64,000 nt of DNA from assembly GCA_001510575.1 (NCBI GenBank), contig LNGK01000011.1:1-64000 (forward strand), given 5' to 3'. The DNA is from Knoxdaviesia capensis (Eukaryota > Ascomycota > Sordariomycetes > Microascales > Gondwanamycetaceae). Shown here in pieces: positions 34,769 through 45,802 of the stretch. Every line of letters begins with the position of its first letter. Position 1 is the stretch's first letter. The notes below the pieces were generated by a model that was not told the origin of the DNA, searched no databases, and saw only the letters and a program-made list of their open reading frames with translations. The position numbers and the translations under genes were made by a program.

Positions 34769-35550
34769 GATCCGGAAGATCAACGTAGCACCGGAGCGCT
34801 ATGGTATTATAGGGATAAGATGTGTGGCCCAAGACGTCGCTTTGAGATTTCGCTGGTATGGAAGGTGGGAGTTGCAGGAGGTGAGAGACTTGATGATAGT
34901 TGTTTGATATTGTGGGGAATCCAGTTAAGCGCGGACCAAAGTGGTAAGTTTATATGCACGTAGAAGTGCTGGAGAGAGAGGGAACTTTGATATTTGAGCC
35001 GATACTAGCGGAAGCAGAACGAAGAGAACACAAGGAGAGTGCTGCTATAAGAATGACTTAGAGGGGACTTATAGATGGTGCAAGGTTGAGAAAAAAAGGA
35101 GGATGGCAAGTCTATGTTCGTCACATTGATAGCATCGTTTCGGAAACACTGCCGGGTAAGGGCGATTGAGAGAGTATAAGCTCAGCTTTGCCATTTGCTG
35201 GCTTTCCTCATTTGCCTGTAATCGGAGCACAGTGGATGACGTGTCACGTGAAATGCGGCTTTCCGCCTTTCCCTTCCCAGATCTTCGCTTGTTGGCATTT
35301 TGTGGGTTTGTTGTCAATCTGGATCTTTAAGCCTAGCCATCATTAAACGACGACCAAATATATGCACTTCTGTTATTTTCCTTAATAGTTTGAAAAAAAA
35401 GGCCATGTAAATATCGTTCAAACTAGAGCATGTTTCTATAGTGTGGCAACTGTCGTTTATCTAATACCAAAAGACAAATACTAACCAAAGCTCCAATCCT
35501 CACCCGTGCTTTCTTTTTCGTCACTTGACAATGTCTCGCTGCACGTTTTT
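34769..35550. other. Intergenic region between exo70 and the aminotransferase gene
   Basis: About 780 bases upstream of exo70 and downstream of the aminotransferase gene. GACGTGTCACGTGAA at 35237-35251 contains a CACGTG E-box (35244-35249). No coding sequence seen. Confidence 0.4.
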
Positions 35551-37191
35551 CTACTTTGACTCGGACTCCATCATGTCGAAGAACGATACAATGCCCTTAA
35601 CCACCAAGTCAACAATCTGCTGAACATTGGCCGCAGTGACAGTGTATGGGGGAGCGATGATAATATGGTCACCGCGGATTCCGTCCTTGGTTCCCGATCC
35701 CGGATACACTGAGATGCAGTAGGGCTCTGCAAGGAGCATCTCGGCTAGCCGAGTGGCAACCGCAGCCTTGGGATCGAATGGCTCCTTGGTTTCCTTATCA
35801 CGGACAAATTCAATGCCCCAGAAGAGCCCGCGTCCTCGGATATCTCCAACGCGCGGATGGCTTCCCAATCGTTTCTTCAATATGGATGAGAGGAGGCTGC
35901 CCATCTCTTGGGTGTTCTTCAAAAGATCTTCCTCTTCAATAATCCGTTGCACCTGAAGAGCAGCGGCACAGGCTACCGGATGTCCCTGATAGGTATGACC
36001 GTGGACAAAACCACTAATGGACGAACACGGATGGGGTTAGTTGTTTAGCCGTTGGTGTGTGCGCATATAGCTGGAACCAGAAACAAAGAACTTACCCAGT
36101 GCCTTCTTCAAGGGCCTTGATAACCTTGTGTCCGATTAGAACGGCCGCGATGGGTTGATATCCACCACCAAGACCTTTGCCAATGGTTTGGATATCGGGG
36201 AATACGTCCTGCTCCTGCTCCCATGCATGAAGGGTTCCAGTACGGCCCATTCCACACATGACTTCGTCAAGAAGAAGCAGAGCACCGTACTTGTCACACA
36301 CCTTCCGAACGGCTGCGAAGTAGCCAGGAATGGCGGGAACACATCCAAGAGCCTGGGGGGGGGGAGGGAATGGAGGTCAGAAACCGGACTAAAACCACTC
36401 TTGAAGGGGCACCTTGAACAAGGTGTAATGTAGACTTACAGCTCCAACGACTGGCTCAGCAACGAATGCGCACACGGTATCGGGACCCACACGGATGAAC
36501 TCTTCCTCAATCTCGCTAACGAGTCTCTCGAGATACTGTTTGGGAGATTCACCGGCGAGCTTTCCGCGATACTCATTGCAGGGAGGCACGCGGGACATGG
36601 TCTGGATCAACAGGGGACCAAACTTGGCCCGGCGAGCTTCGTGACCTCCGACAGACAGAGCTCCCATGGTAGTGCCGTGGTAGGACTGCTTGCGGGCAAT
36701 GAATCTGACTCTCTGCGGCTCCGGGGGATTCTTCTCTAGGAAATATTGACGAGAGAGTTTCAGGGCAGCTTCCATGGCCTCGGAGCCTTTAGAGAAGCAG
36801 AAAGAAGAGGTTAGAACGAAGCACAAGCTTGAAGGCGGAAGGGTTATTATGATTACGTACCACTGTTGACAATGTAAACTCTGGACATGACTCCTTTGGT
36901 GGAGTCAATCAAATACCGGCAGAGGTCCTCGCATGAACGGCTGGTATAAAACGTGGACGAGCAGTAAGACACCTCATCAAGCTGGCGGCATATGGCTGCC
37001 CGAACACGCTTATCACTATGACCGATACAGGCGACAGCTGCACCTCCGGAAGCATCGAGAATCCTCCGGCCATCCTCCAATCGGAGGAAGATTCCCTCTC
37101 CCTGATGGATCATGGGAAAAGACCGGTCAAGTTGCCGGTGGAGGACACTCGACGAACCCGCGTGAACGGGGGGGACACTGTTGTTTGTCAT
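35551..37191 (-). CDS. Class III pyridoxal-phosphate aminotransferase, substrate unknown
   Basis: A fold-type I PLP enzyme of the omega-amino acid/ornithine/GABA aminotransferase class. Proposed exons (minus strand) are 37191-36861, 36786-36440, 36352-36096 and 36013-35551, giving 465 aa with GT-AG junctions in frame. The substrate-side start (GIFLRLEDGRRILDASGGAAV, GHSDKRV) is followed by SGSEAMEAALKLSRQY, the Tyr-His pair in RKQSYHGTTMGALS, the PLP-binding Asp in LLLLDEVMCGMGRTG and the Schiff-base Lys in TIGKGLGGGYQPIAAVLIG. The sequence does not match GABA transaminase, ornithine transaminase or DAPA transaminase specifically, and no neighbour suggests a pathway. No targeting peptide is obvious. 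Confidence 0.85.
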
Positions 37192-39731
37192 GATGAGATG
37201 GCAGGAAGACCAGAACAAGGGATGAATGAAAGGGTGAGACGGTGGGATGGTGGATGGGATGGGTGAGATGGGAGTCAAGACAAACACCGGGAGTGCTAGT
37301 GATTTTTTATTTTTGAATAAAAACGATAAACACGGACACAATGGACTCAAAACGACGAGGGCCAGACTAGTTATATATAATTCTTACACCAGCACACATA
37401 CCTTAGGGTAGACGGACATACCTGTTCTTGTAGCCTACCCTGATCATGCGAGATTTGAGAGATAAGATGATATGAACGGCCTAGTAGACCTAGAGGTGGA
37501 CACGAAACTCACGTATAACGGCCGGTTCAGGAGGGAAACTTGCTTTTTCTCTCTTTTCTTTTCTTTTTCTTTTCTTCATTTCTTCCCTTTTGCTATTCCC
37601 TAAGCTCAAGGAAAGGCCTGTCTGTGGCTGCAGCCCCATGTGACGTCCGCCCGCCATTCAGCTCTGCAAGTATCAGGCAACGTAACGGAAAATGGAGGGA
37701 GGGGGTGCACACTTGGGCAGCATTGCTTTTCCTTTGCTTTCTTCTTCTGGTTGTCTGTCCAGTGTTTGGGTTGACTGGTTGATGATAAGAAAGAGTCAAG
37801 TTTCTGAAGGGAGAGGGGGGTGTTTTGCGGACTTGCATGGATATACCTTGCCCAGCGCAGCCTATAGGAGAGGCTCCCGATGCAGACAGCCGAAAATCCA
37901 TGAGTGCGTGTGATTCTTTTTGCTTGGAATGCAAGGGATACTGGGTTGGCATATCAGCTTGCTTCACACTTACGAGAATGATTTGACAATGAATATGGAT
38001 GACCGTAATGGGGAACCATTCAGGGGTTACACCAGAAAGTTAAAATTTTGATTTAATAATCGAGGGTGACGATGAGATCGAAAAAGGATTCGTCTTACAA
38101 TAGGGCCGGCGTAGCCTGCCTGTCTCATGATCTCGATGCAAGGACACACATGTACCGAAGCTAAAGGAAGTGAGGTTTGATTATACTATACACTACACGG
38201 CATTGGACCGAACTATACTCCGGAATCTGACGCAGGATAGATTGGTGTCTGCTACTGTATGACATCTTTGCTAGACGGTATTCCGTAGCGTGAAATCGTT
38301 TGAAGTGGGATTGACTCATACCAAGTGGCTCATGAAGTGCTGTAAGACTGGATTAGCCCGCCCCGTTTAGGGACCGGACCACCTGAATGGATGCAAGGAG
38401 AGTATTAGTGGGACGCCACCAACCATGGATGGGAGAGTCGGTTAGAGAAAACAGGGTGAATGGCCGTCAACACTCTCGGGGTGGGACATGCGGTGTAGCT
38501 GGTGGAGGTATCGCCGTACTGGTGAGTTCTAAGGTCGGGTGGAAGAGTGGGAGGAGAAGGGCTGAAGCGTCTTTTGCTTCTCTTGCTTTCTTTGGGGTCC
38601 CTTTTGGTCGAGTTTAGAAACCTCCTCGGATTTCGGTGTTCACCTTTGAAGAGAAAGTCAGAGACAGTCCTCTAAAATGGCCTGATCACTGCTCATTCAA
38701 GAGGAAAGCTTCCTGTTCTGTATGGTACCTATGGCCGGTGGTGGTAATGAAAGGAGGGACACGCCGATGAACTGGTCGAAACGAGATCCCGGAGGGAGGG
38801 GAGGGGGGGTGCGGCTTTCTGTTTCTCGCACATGATAAGCTTCTAACATATCATGCGTTAACCGAGGACTAGAATGACTTTGGAGATACTGGTACCCAGT
38901 AATTTTCGAAGGATCAGGTTCTGGACTCCATGAATGTAACCATGGACCATGACATAGTGAAGATTTTCGTGTAGGTGGAGGTCTGATCGTGCAGAATAAA
39001 TGGGTTCTGAGGGGAAAAGGATAAATGGAATATCTCGAAAAAAAAAGAAAAAAGAAAAAAAACAACCGTCTTCACTGAGACAGTCTGCTATGTGACATGA
39101 GATTGATTGGTGATTTTGTTTAGATGGGAGAAGACGCAACAGGGCTTGTTTGGGACACACGTAGAGACGTGAGAGGTGGAAGAGGCGGCGGTCGCAAAGG
39201 CGGTGTGTGAATGTGATGCTGGGACGTCAATGGGTGTCGTTTGCCCTGTCGTTTGGCATTGGATCCATATCGATGCAGCTTGACGCAATCACCTGATTTG
39301 AAGTCACATGTGTCTGATCATGTGACACCAGCCCCCTTTCAACAGGTCGCGCGTTCCTGGACGGGAAATGGCTGGCTTTGATTGGCAGACGCGAAACCAC
39401 TTTACGCGTGAACAGCGCGTCTGGGAATTTCGCACACACCCACTCATTTTGGCCCAATTCTCAAATGCTTTGCATGAAAGAGAGAACCCCTCGATCCCTA
39501 AAGATAAACTTGGAGTCCGAGAGACAACGACTGCTTCAATCCTCCATATTACCCTCTATCTACAGTCTTTGGAAATCTCAATTCCGTCGGCTGTTTCACC
39601 GACTGTCTACGTTTTCTTCTATCCATTTTTCGCATTCACACATACCGCTCAATTGGCCCTTCCTCTCTCAATCTCTACACAAGTTCCCTCAATCGGTGCT
39701 GCCCTTCGGCCGCCGCCTTCTCCCAGGCAAG
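37192..39731. other. Long intergenic region between the aminotransferase gene and mcm3
   Basis: About 2.5 kb with no gene I can support. The first 100 bases (37192-37290) are purine-rich on the plus strand, so CT-rich upstream of the aminotransferase start. Open frames such as 37593-37967 (-) and 38697-39065 (-) are low-complexity or without domain. The last 450 bases are the mcm3 promoter, with the sites listed separately. Confidence 0.5.
39381..39420 (+). promoter_or_regulatory. mcm3 promoter: MCB-like cluster and CCAAT box
   Basis: ACGCGT, the exact MluI cell-cycle box, is at 39404-39409. ACGCGAAA is at 39389-39396, GCGCGT at 39415-39420, and further upstream CGCGCGT at 39349-39355. An inverted CCAAT (ATTGG) is at 39381-39385. 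MBF-type factors bind ACGCGT before G1/S replication genes in yeasts, which fits the gene 320 bases downstream; binding here is inference. Confidence 0.55.
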
Positions 39732-42618
39732 ATGGATTCGTTCATGCTTGAAGATGCCGCTGCCCGCGATCGAGTTCGCCTGGCAGAGGAGTTTCTGGAT
39801 CCTCGTGAGTCAAATGCCGTGCTATCACTCCCCTCCTTGCCTCTTGTATCCACCCCTCTAACGCTGCTTGCTTCCCATCCACAGACGACTCTCCGGACCG
39901 CAGTTATCGATCTGCTATCATCCTGATGCTGCAAAAGAACCAGCGCAGGCTTGTTGTCAACATCGATCAACTTCGCGACCACAAGGCTGAACTTGCCGAG
40001 GGCCTGCTTCTCCAACCGTTCGACTATACCCTCGCTTTCAACCACGCGCTAAAGGAGATCGTCAAGACTATTCCTCAGGCCCGACCTGACCAGACTGCGA
40101 CCGATGTTCTGTACTACTGCGCCTGGGCTGGAAGCTTTGGTCTCCACGCCTGTAACCCTCGCACCCTCTCGTCACAGAACCTTAACCACATGGTGTCTCT
40201 CGACGGAATTGTGACCCGCTGCTCTCTCATCCGCCCCAAGATTGTCAAGAGCATCCACTACAACGAAACCAAAAACATCTTCCATTTTCGCGAGTACCAG
40301 GACCAGACCATGACCAACGGCGTCACCACGTCCAGTGTCTATCCCCAGGAGGACGACGAGGGAAATCCTTTGATCACAGAGTATGGCCTATCCACATACC
40401 GCGACCACCAAACTATTTCCATCCAGGAAATGCCAGAATTGGCCCCTGCCGGCCAGCTGCCTCGGGGCGTCGATGTCATTCTGGATGACGACCTGGTCGA
40501 CAAGGTGAAGCCCGGCGATAGAATTCAGTTGGTGGGAATTTTCCGGTCGCTGGGTAACCGGAACACTAACCACAATAGCGCCGTCTTTAAGACGGTTGTT
40601 CTGGCTAACAATGTTGTGCGGCTTACTTCCAAGTCTAGCGGCGGTGTTGCGTCAGCCACGATCACTGACACTGACATCCGAAATATCAATAAGATTGCAA
40701 AGAAGAAGAATGTCTTTGATCTGCTGTCGCAGTCCCTGGCCCCCAGCATCTTTGGCCATGACTATATCAAGAAGGCTATTTTGCTGCAGTTGCTTGGCGG
40801 TGTTGAGAAGAATCTTGAGAACGGAACCCACTTGCGAGGAGACATCAACATTCTGATGGTTGGCGATCCTTCGACCGCCAAGTCTCAACTGTTGCGCTTC
40901 GTTCTCAACACTGCCCCTCTTGCCATTGCCACCACTGGCCGTGGATCGTCCGGTGTCGGTCTCACTGCTGCCGTCACGACCGACAAGGAAACCGGTGAGC
41001 GTCGTCTCGAGGCTGGAGCCATGGTCATGGCCGACCGTGGCGTTGTGTGCATTGACGAGTTTGACAAGATGTCAGATATTGATCGTGTGGCCATTCATGA
41101 AGTTATGGAACAGCAGACCGTCACTATTGCTAAGGCTGGTATTCATACTTCTTTGAACGCCCGTTGCAGCGTCATTGCGGCGGCCAACCCGATCTTTGGC
41201 CAGTACGATACTCACAAGGATCCCCACAAGAATATCGCTCTGCCCGATTCGCTGCTGTCGCGTTTTGATCTGCTGTTTGTCGTGACTGACGATATTGATG
41301 ACACGCGGGATCGCCAGGTCAGCGGCCACGTTCTGCGCATGCATCGCTACCGCGCCCCCGGCACTGAGGATGGAGCCCCGGTTCGTGAAGGCGCAACGCA
41401 GTCACTGGGTGTGGCGCTGACTAGCGAAGGCGATGTGCCAAAGTCAGCCGAGGTGTACGAGAAGTTCGATCCTATGCTCCACGCTGGCATTGCTCTGAAG
41501 GCTGCTGGACGGGGAAACAAGAAGCCGGAAATCCTGAGTATTCCTTTTATGAAGAAGTACATTCAGTATGCCAAATCGCGTATCCGGCCGATTCTTACCC
41601 CCGAGGCGTCGGAGCGGATCAAGAATATTTATGTGTCGTTGCGGAATGACGATATGGAAGGAAACCAGCGCCGTACCAGTCCTCTCACCGTGCGTACACT
41701 GGAGACCCTGATTCGTCTCGCTACTGCGCACGCCAAATCGCGACTGTCGTCGCGAGTCGAAGTGAAGGATGCCGAGGCCGCCGAGTCAACGTTGCGGTTC
41801 GCTCTGTTCAAGGAAGTCCTGGAGGACTCCTCGCGGAAGAAGCGACGTCGCATGCAGACTGTGGATTTCGCGGAGTCGTCGGGTGAAGAGGACACAGACT
41901 CGGGCGACGATAGCGATGTGGCCGCGAGCACTGACCCCAACTATCGTGGTGGTGCTGGTGCCTCGCGAGGCTCGGCCCGGCCTTCCCGTTCCACAAGACG
42001 GACAGGCCAGAGCCAGCAGAATGGCAACGGCCAGGCGTCGAACAGAGTTGTTATTCCCGATGATGACGATAATGACGACTCTGATGAAATCCCCGCCACG
42101 AGAACCAGCCAGCGGCGCGCAGGCCGCCAGAATCCCAGCAGCGCCACCGGGCCGACTGAGTCGCAAGTGTCGTTTGCCTCATCGATCGGCGCGTCTCAAC
42201 TGCCGTCGCAAACCGGGGAAACTCAGGAGGATGAATACAGCGACGACGACGCGACAGCCGGCCTGGCCCAAGTGGCGGCCAGCCTCGCGATTCAGGAGAC
42301 CCCCATCTCGCTGGAGAGACTGGGCGTCTTCCGGGCTGCTCTGGGCCACTTGCTCAACAGCGACCTCTTCCAGGACGACAGTGCCGAGATTGATGCCATT
42401 GTCTCGGCTGTCAACGGCCGTGTGGCGGCTACGGGCGGCTCGGCTTTCGACCGTGACGAGGCGATTAAGGCATTGAAGCGCATGGACGGCGATAACGAGA
42501 TAATGTAAGCGTCCCTACATCTTTGAATGGCAATGTTGGAGGCTTTTTTCACTAACAATAGTTCTCCTCCTTTTTTTTTTCTAGGTACACCGAGGGAGAG
42601 ACTGTTTACCGGATGTAA
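39732..42618 (+). CDS. mcm3: DNA replication licensing factor Mcm3
   Basis: Mcm3 is one of the six subunits of the MCM2-7 replicative helicase. Proposed exons are 39732-39804, 39885-42504 and 42585-42618, giving 908 aa. The N-terminus reads EEFLDPHDSPDRSYRSAI and QKNQRRLVVNIDQLRDH. The AAA+ core has Walker A GDPSTAKS (about 351-358), Walker B CIDEFD (413-418) and the arginine finger SRFD (483-486), plus the Mcm3-typical blocks VEKNLENGTHLRGDINIL, AKAGIHTSLNARCSV and HVLRMHRYR. An acidic, Ser-rich region follows (DSGDDSDVAAS, DDDDNDDSDE), then a winged-helix tail. The frame would stop at TAA 42506, but that codon lies inside a GTAAGC donor; splicing to 42585 adds 11 residues ending VYRM, the expected Mcm3 end. 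Confidence 0.93.
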
Positions 42619-43293
42619 TTTCGGCGTAATGCGATTGAGGAGAAGAATATGGATGGGCTTACTGGAGTTTTTATGGGGCTTCCTTTGGCGGCGGCGGAGT
42701 ATGTATTGTATGGCTTGAATGATTAAAATGTCTTTGATTTTATGTGTGTGTCGTGTCCTGTGTCACGATGTTTTGTAGTCGGGTAAACAACATGTGTGCG
42801 TAGTGTGATCCAAGATGGCGCGTATATTTGTATATTCTGTAGTTGAGTCACATAGGCGCCTAAACAGATATCATCGTCTGTCGTGTCTTTGCTTCCGGAG
42901 CTAGGGCAAAAGAAAAAGGGGGAAATAGGAGGGAAGGGGGGAGCCAGTCTAAAGGAAAAGCACGATAAACCAAAAAAAAAAAAAAAACCTAAGAAACAAA
43001 ATAAAATAAAATGGAAAATAAAAGAATTAAAACCCAACATAAAAGATCGAGAGGCTAATGATTCTGCCAGTTCTCGACGGCTACATAGCCTGGGAAAAGT
43101 CTAGTCTATATAACGGAACGTGCCGGAGCAAAACATGCAGTAGAACAGAAGCATAACATGGAACAGGCTAGAGAGGTATAAGTAAGTGAGCAGGGAAGGC
43201 AGAAGAGGGAGGATGGGAGAGGGGGAGAGAGAGGGAGAGGGAGAGAGGGAAGGCTTTTAATTTTTAGTTTATATTTATCATTCCTTCTTTGCT
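42619..43293. other. Convergent 3' region of mcm3 and the PfkB-like gene
   Basis: It contains an A-rich stretch (42970-43035) and a homopurine GA/GGA tract at 43195-43252 with near-perfect (GGGAGA)n periodicity. No coding sequence is seen; polyadenylation of both genes probably occurs here. Confidence 0.45.
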
Positions 43294-44960
43294 TTATTGT
43301 CCGGATATGCGGAACTGGAACTCCCGCAGCCGATCGTCGAAGCGGACGCTGTTCCAGGTCTCGTGGCCGTCGTCGTCCCGGCCGAGAGTCGGCACGCCGA
43401 CCTGCTCAATGGCAAAGCTGGCAGCCACACTGGCCCACACGGCGGCGTCTTCAATGCCGTGACCGCGGGCCAGGGCGGTGGCTAGGGCACCAAGGAAGCA
43501 GTTGCCACCGCCGGTGGGGTCGACCACGCGCGACTGGTCGCGGTGCACGGCGGGGATCCAGCGCTCTAGGCCCGGGTCAATGTCGATTTCCTCGCGCGCG
43601 ATAGCGCCAGTCTCGTCCTGCACCAGGCCGGCAAACAGCGCCTCCATGTCAGTGTCGTGCTGTAGTCCGCCATGCACATGGTCCTTCTTGCGGCGGGGCG
43701 GCGGAGCAGCCTCGGTGGAGGCAGTCGACGTCGCGGCCGGCGCGGTGCGTCGCCGGCCGCCGTTGCGGGCGATGAAGCAGCCCTTGTCTCCGGCGCGGAT
43801 CACCAGGGTGAACGACTGCAGACACAGACTGGCGAGAAGCTGCTCACAGTGGCGCTCGACGGCGGCGGTGGACACCTCGCCGGTCTCGGGATCGAGGCCG
43901 TCGTTGCCCATGAAGCCGGCTAGCTCAGCGTGGTTGGGGCTGCAGATGTCGACGACGGGCAGGGTGTTCGTGCAGTTGAGCAGCTCATCGGGAGTGCACA
44001 GATCGGGCACCGGCTCCCACACGAAGATGGGGCGCGAGTAGTTTGCAGAAGTCATGACCTTCTTGCGCAGGTGAGAGATTTCGGCGACAAGATCGCGGCA
44101 GCGTGTGGGCGAGCACACCATGTGAAACGACTTGGCCTGCAGCATGGCCGGGGTGAGATCGGCGCCGGTGAGGCGCTTCTTAGGAGTCGTGTACTTGAAG
44201 GCGCGGACCTCACCCTCGGAGTAGCCGTTCCAGCCCCGCGTGGTCAGGCGAGAGGGATCGTGGCGGAAGAGGGACGAAGTCTGCCACGAGGTAATCTGGG
44301 TGGTCAGAGACTGCGGGAAGTCGGAGCCGGAGTCGACGATCCAGCCTACCGATTCGGACAGCGGCGGCGGGGACATGAGTCGGGCTCCAAGCGCGGCGAA
44401 AGCTCCGGCGCCGCCAAGAACATCTTTGACAGGAGGGAAGGGAGGGAGAAACTCGATTTCATCTGCAGGGTGGCACAACGGTGGTGTTAGTCAAGAGTGT
44501 CCTGGTGTAAGAGGTGCAGTCAGACAAACCCTAAGCGGTGGAGCTGAAACACGGTGTCTTGGGGTTAAGTGGCGTTGGGAACGAGCGGGTCCGCCGGAGA
44601 CATCCAGAACACGAAGAACAACCACAATAAGCAAGCAAAGATTATATGTATGTGCCTGACACGCCAAAACAGGACCTAAAGCTTAAGTAAAAAAAAAAAA
44701 AAAAGACTGAAGCTCCTCTTTGGAAACATACCGATGATGAACATGCCAAGCGAGACAAAATCCAGAGATTGAACGGGCTGGAGTGAATCATCCTGCTGCT
44801 CAGACTGAAGAGTAGACGAAGCTGAAGGCTCGGGCTCACCGTTCACCACCGCCACTGAGGCACTGACGGGTGCGGTGACACCTAGTGAAGTGGCCATGTT
44901 GGACGTTTGGCGGGGGTCGGGCGGATTTGAGCGGTCAATATCAGGCACAGCGCGGGCCAT
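43294..44960 (-). CDS. PfkB-family sugar-kinase-like protein, Mak32 type
   Basis: Proposed exons are 44960-44732 and 44462-43294, giving 465 aa. The junction is phase 1 with GTATGT...GCAG borders, and the intron is 269 nt, long for this window. The ribokinase-fold features are LGGAGAFAALGARL near the N-terminal side, IFVWEPVPDLC and CSPNHAELAGFMG in the middle, LVIRAGDKGCF, and the C-terminal anion-hole motif DPTGGGNCFLGAL. In active PfkB kinases this motif is usually DTxGAGDxF, the final Asp being the catalytic base; here it is Asn, as in the Mak32 subgroup known from yeast dsRNA-killer maintenance. Catalysis is therefore doubtful. A His/Arg/Lys-rich insert (PPPRRKKDHVHGG) is present. The start could also be the Met at 44897. 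Confidence 0.8.
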
Positions 44961-45802
44961 GGCCTGCGTCCAAGATGTAGTGGGGGGCGGAAAGGAGGAG
45001 GGAAAGGGGTTGGAGGGGTTGATCAGGGCCAAATAGAAGAAGAACAGACCGAACAACCAACGTGAAGGGGAAAAAGGCGGTAAAAACCAACGGCTGTGTT
45101 GAGAGAAGGATGATCAAGAGATTTTGGGGGGGCAGATCTGAGGGCAGGGGAGATCCTCAGAGAAGTAGATGAAGAGGGAAGAAAAGGAAGAAACCAAAAG
45201 ACAGAGATACACAGAAATAGGATAGAAGATATAGGACAAGATTCAACGGGTGAGACACATAAGAAGGAGTTGAAAATGAGAGGATAAGAGAATAAGAGAA
45301 TGAGAAGAAGAAGAAGAAGAAGTTAATAGTACACGAACAGAAGACGATAGGTGAGATGAGAGAGCTCCCAATGTAGATATCAAGTGAGAGATCACACAAA
45401 AGCTACAAAGCTATGCAAAGCCTTGACTTTAGGTAATAATACATGTAGGGCAGGAAGATAAAGAGGCAGGAACAAAGGATAAAGGCCCGAAATAGTGGAA
45501 GCAGGCTGCTGGAACACTCTTGTACCCTAAGCACTGGAATCCCTGCCACAAGGTACTTGGCCCCTGCTATAGCTTCAGCGCAATTCGTCTGCCTATGTTT
45601 TCTGCCCCCTTCTCGTCTCTGCTTCTGAAGTAAATCCTTTTAGACCTTCACGATATATCAATCAACATAAACATTCCTTCAACCCTCTCACCACACACCT
45701 TCACCACCTCCTTTGATATTTCTTTTTTCTTTTGTTTTTCCTGCTGCTGCTGGCCTTGTATCAAATATACGCCATTCTCTTCATCATATATCTTCATTCA
45801 CC
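44961..45802. other. Divergent promoter region of the PfkB-like gene and srv2
   Basis: About 840 bases. Bases 45155-45330 are purine-rich on the plus strand with (GAA)n at 45302-45322, so CT-rich for the minus-strand gene. Bases 45655-45790 are CT-rich on the plus strand before srv2. Both fit fungal promoter composition. No gene seen. Confidence 0.45.

Noticed and set aside
37593..37967. 124-codon minus-strand frame between the aminotransferase gene and mcm3
   Set aside because: No domain, no splice or promoter support, and composition matches the surrounding non-coding DNA.
43195..43252. Homopurine GGGAGA repeat considered as a CRISPR-like or regulatory array
   Set aside because: A simple-sequence tract in a convergent 3' region; eukaryotic context and no spacers.
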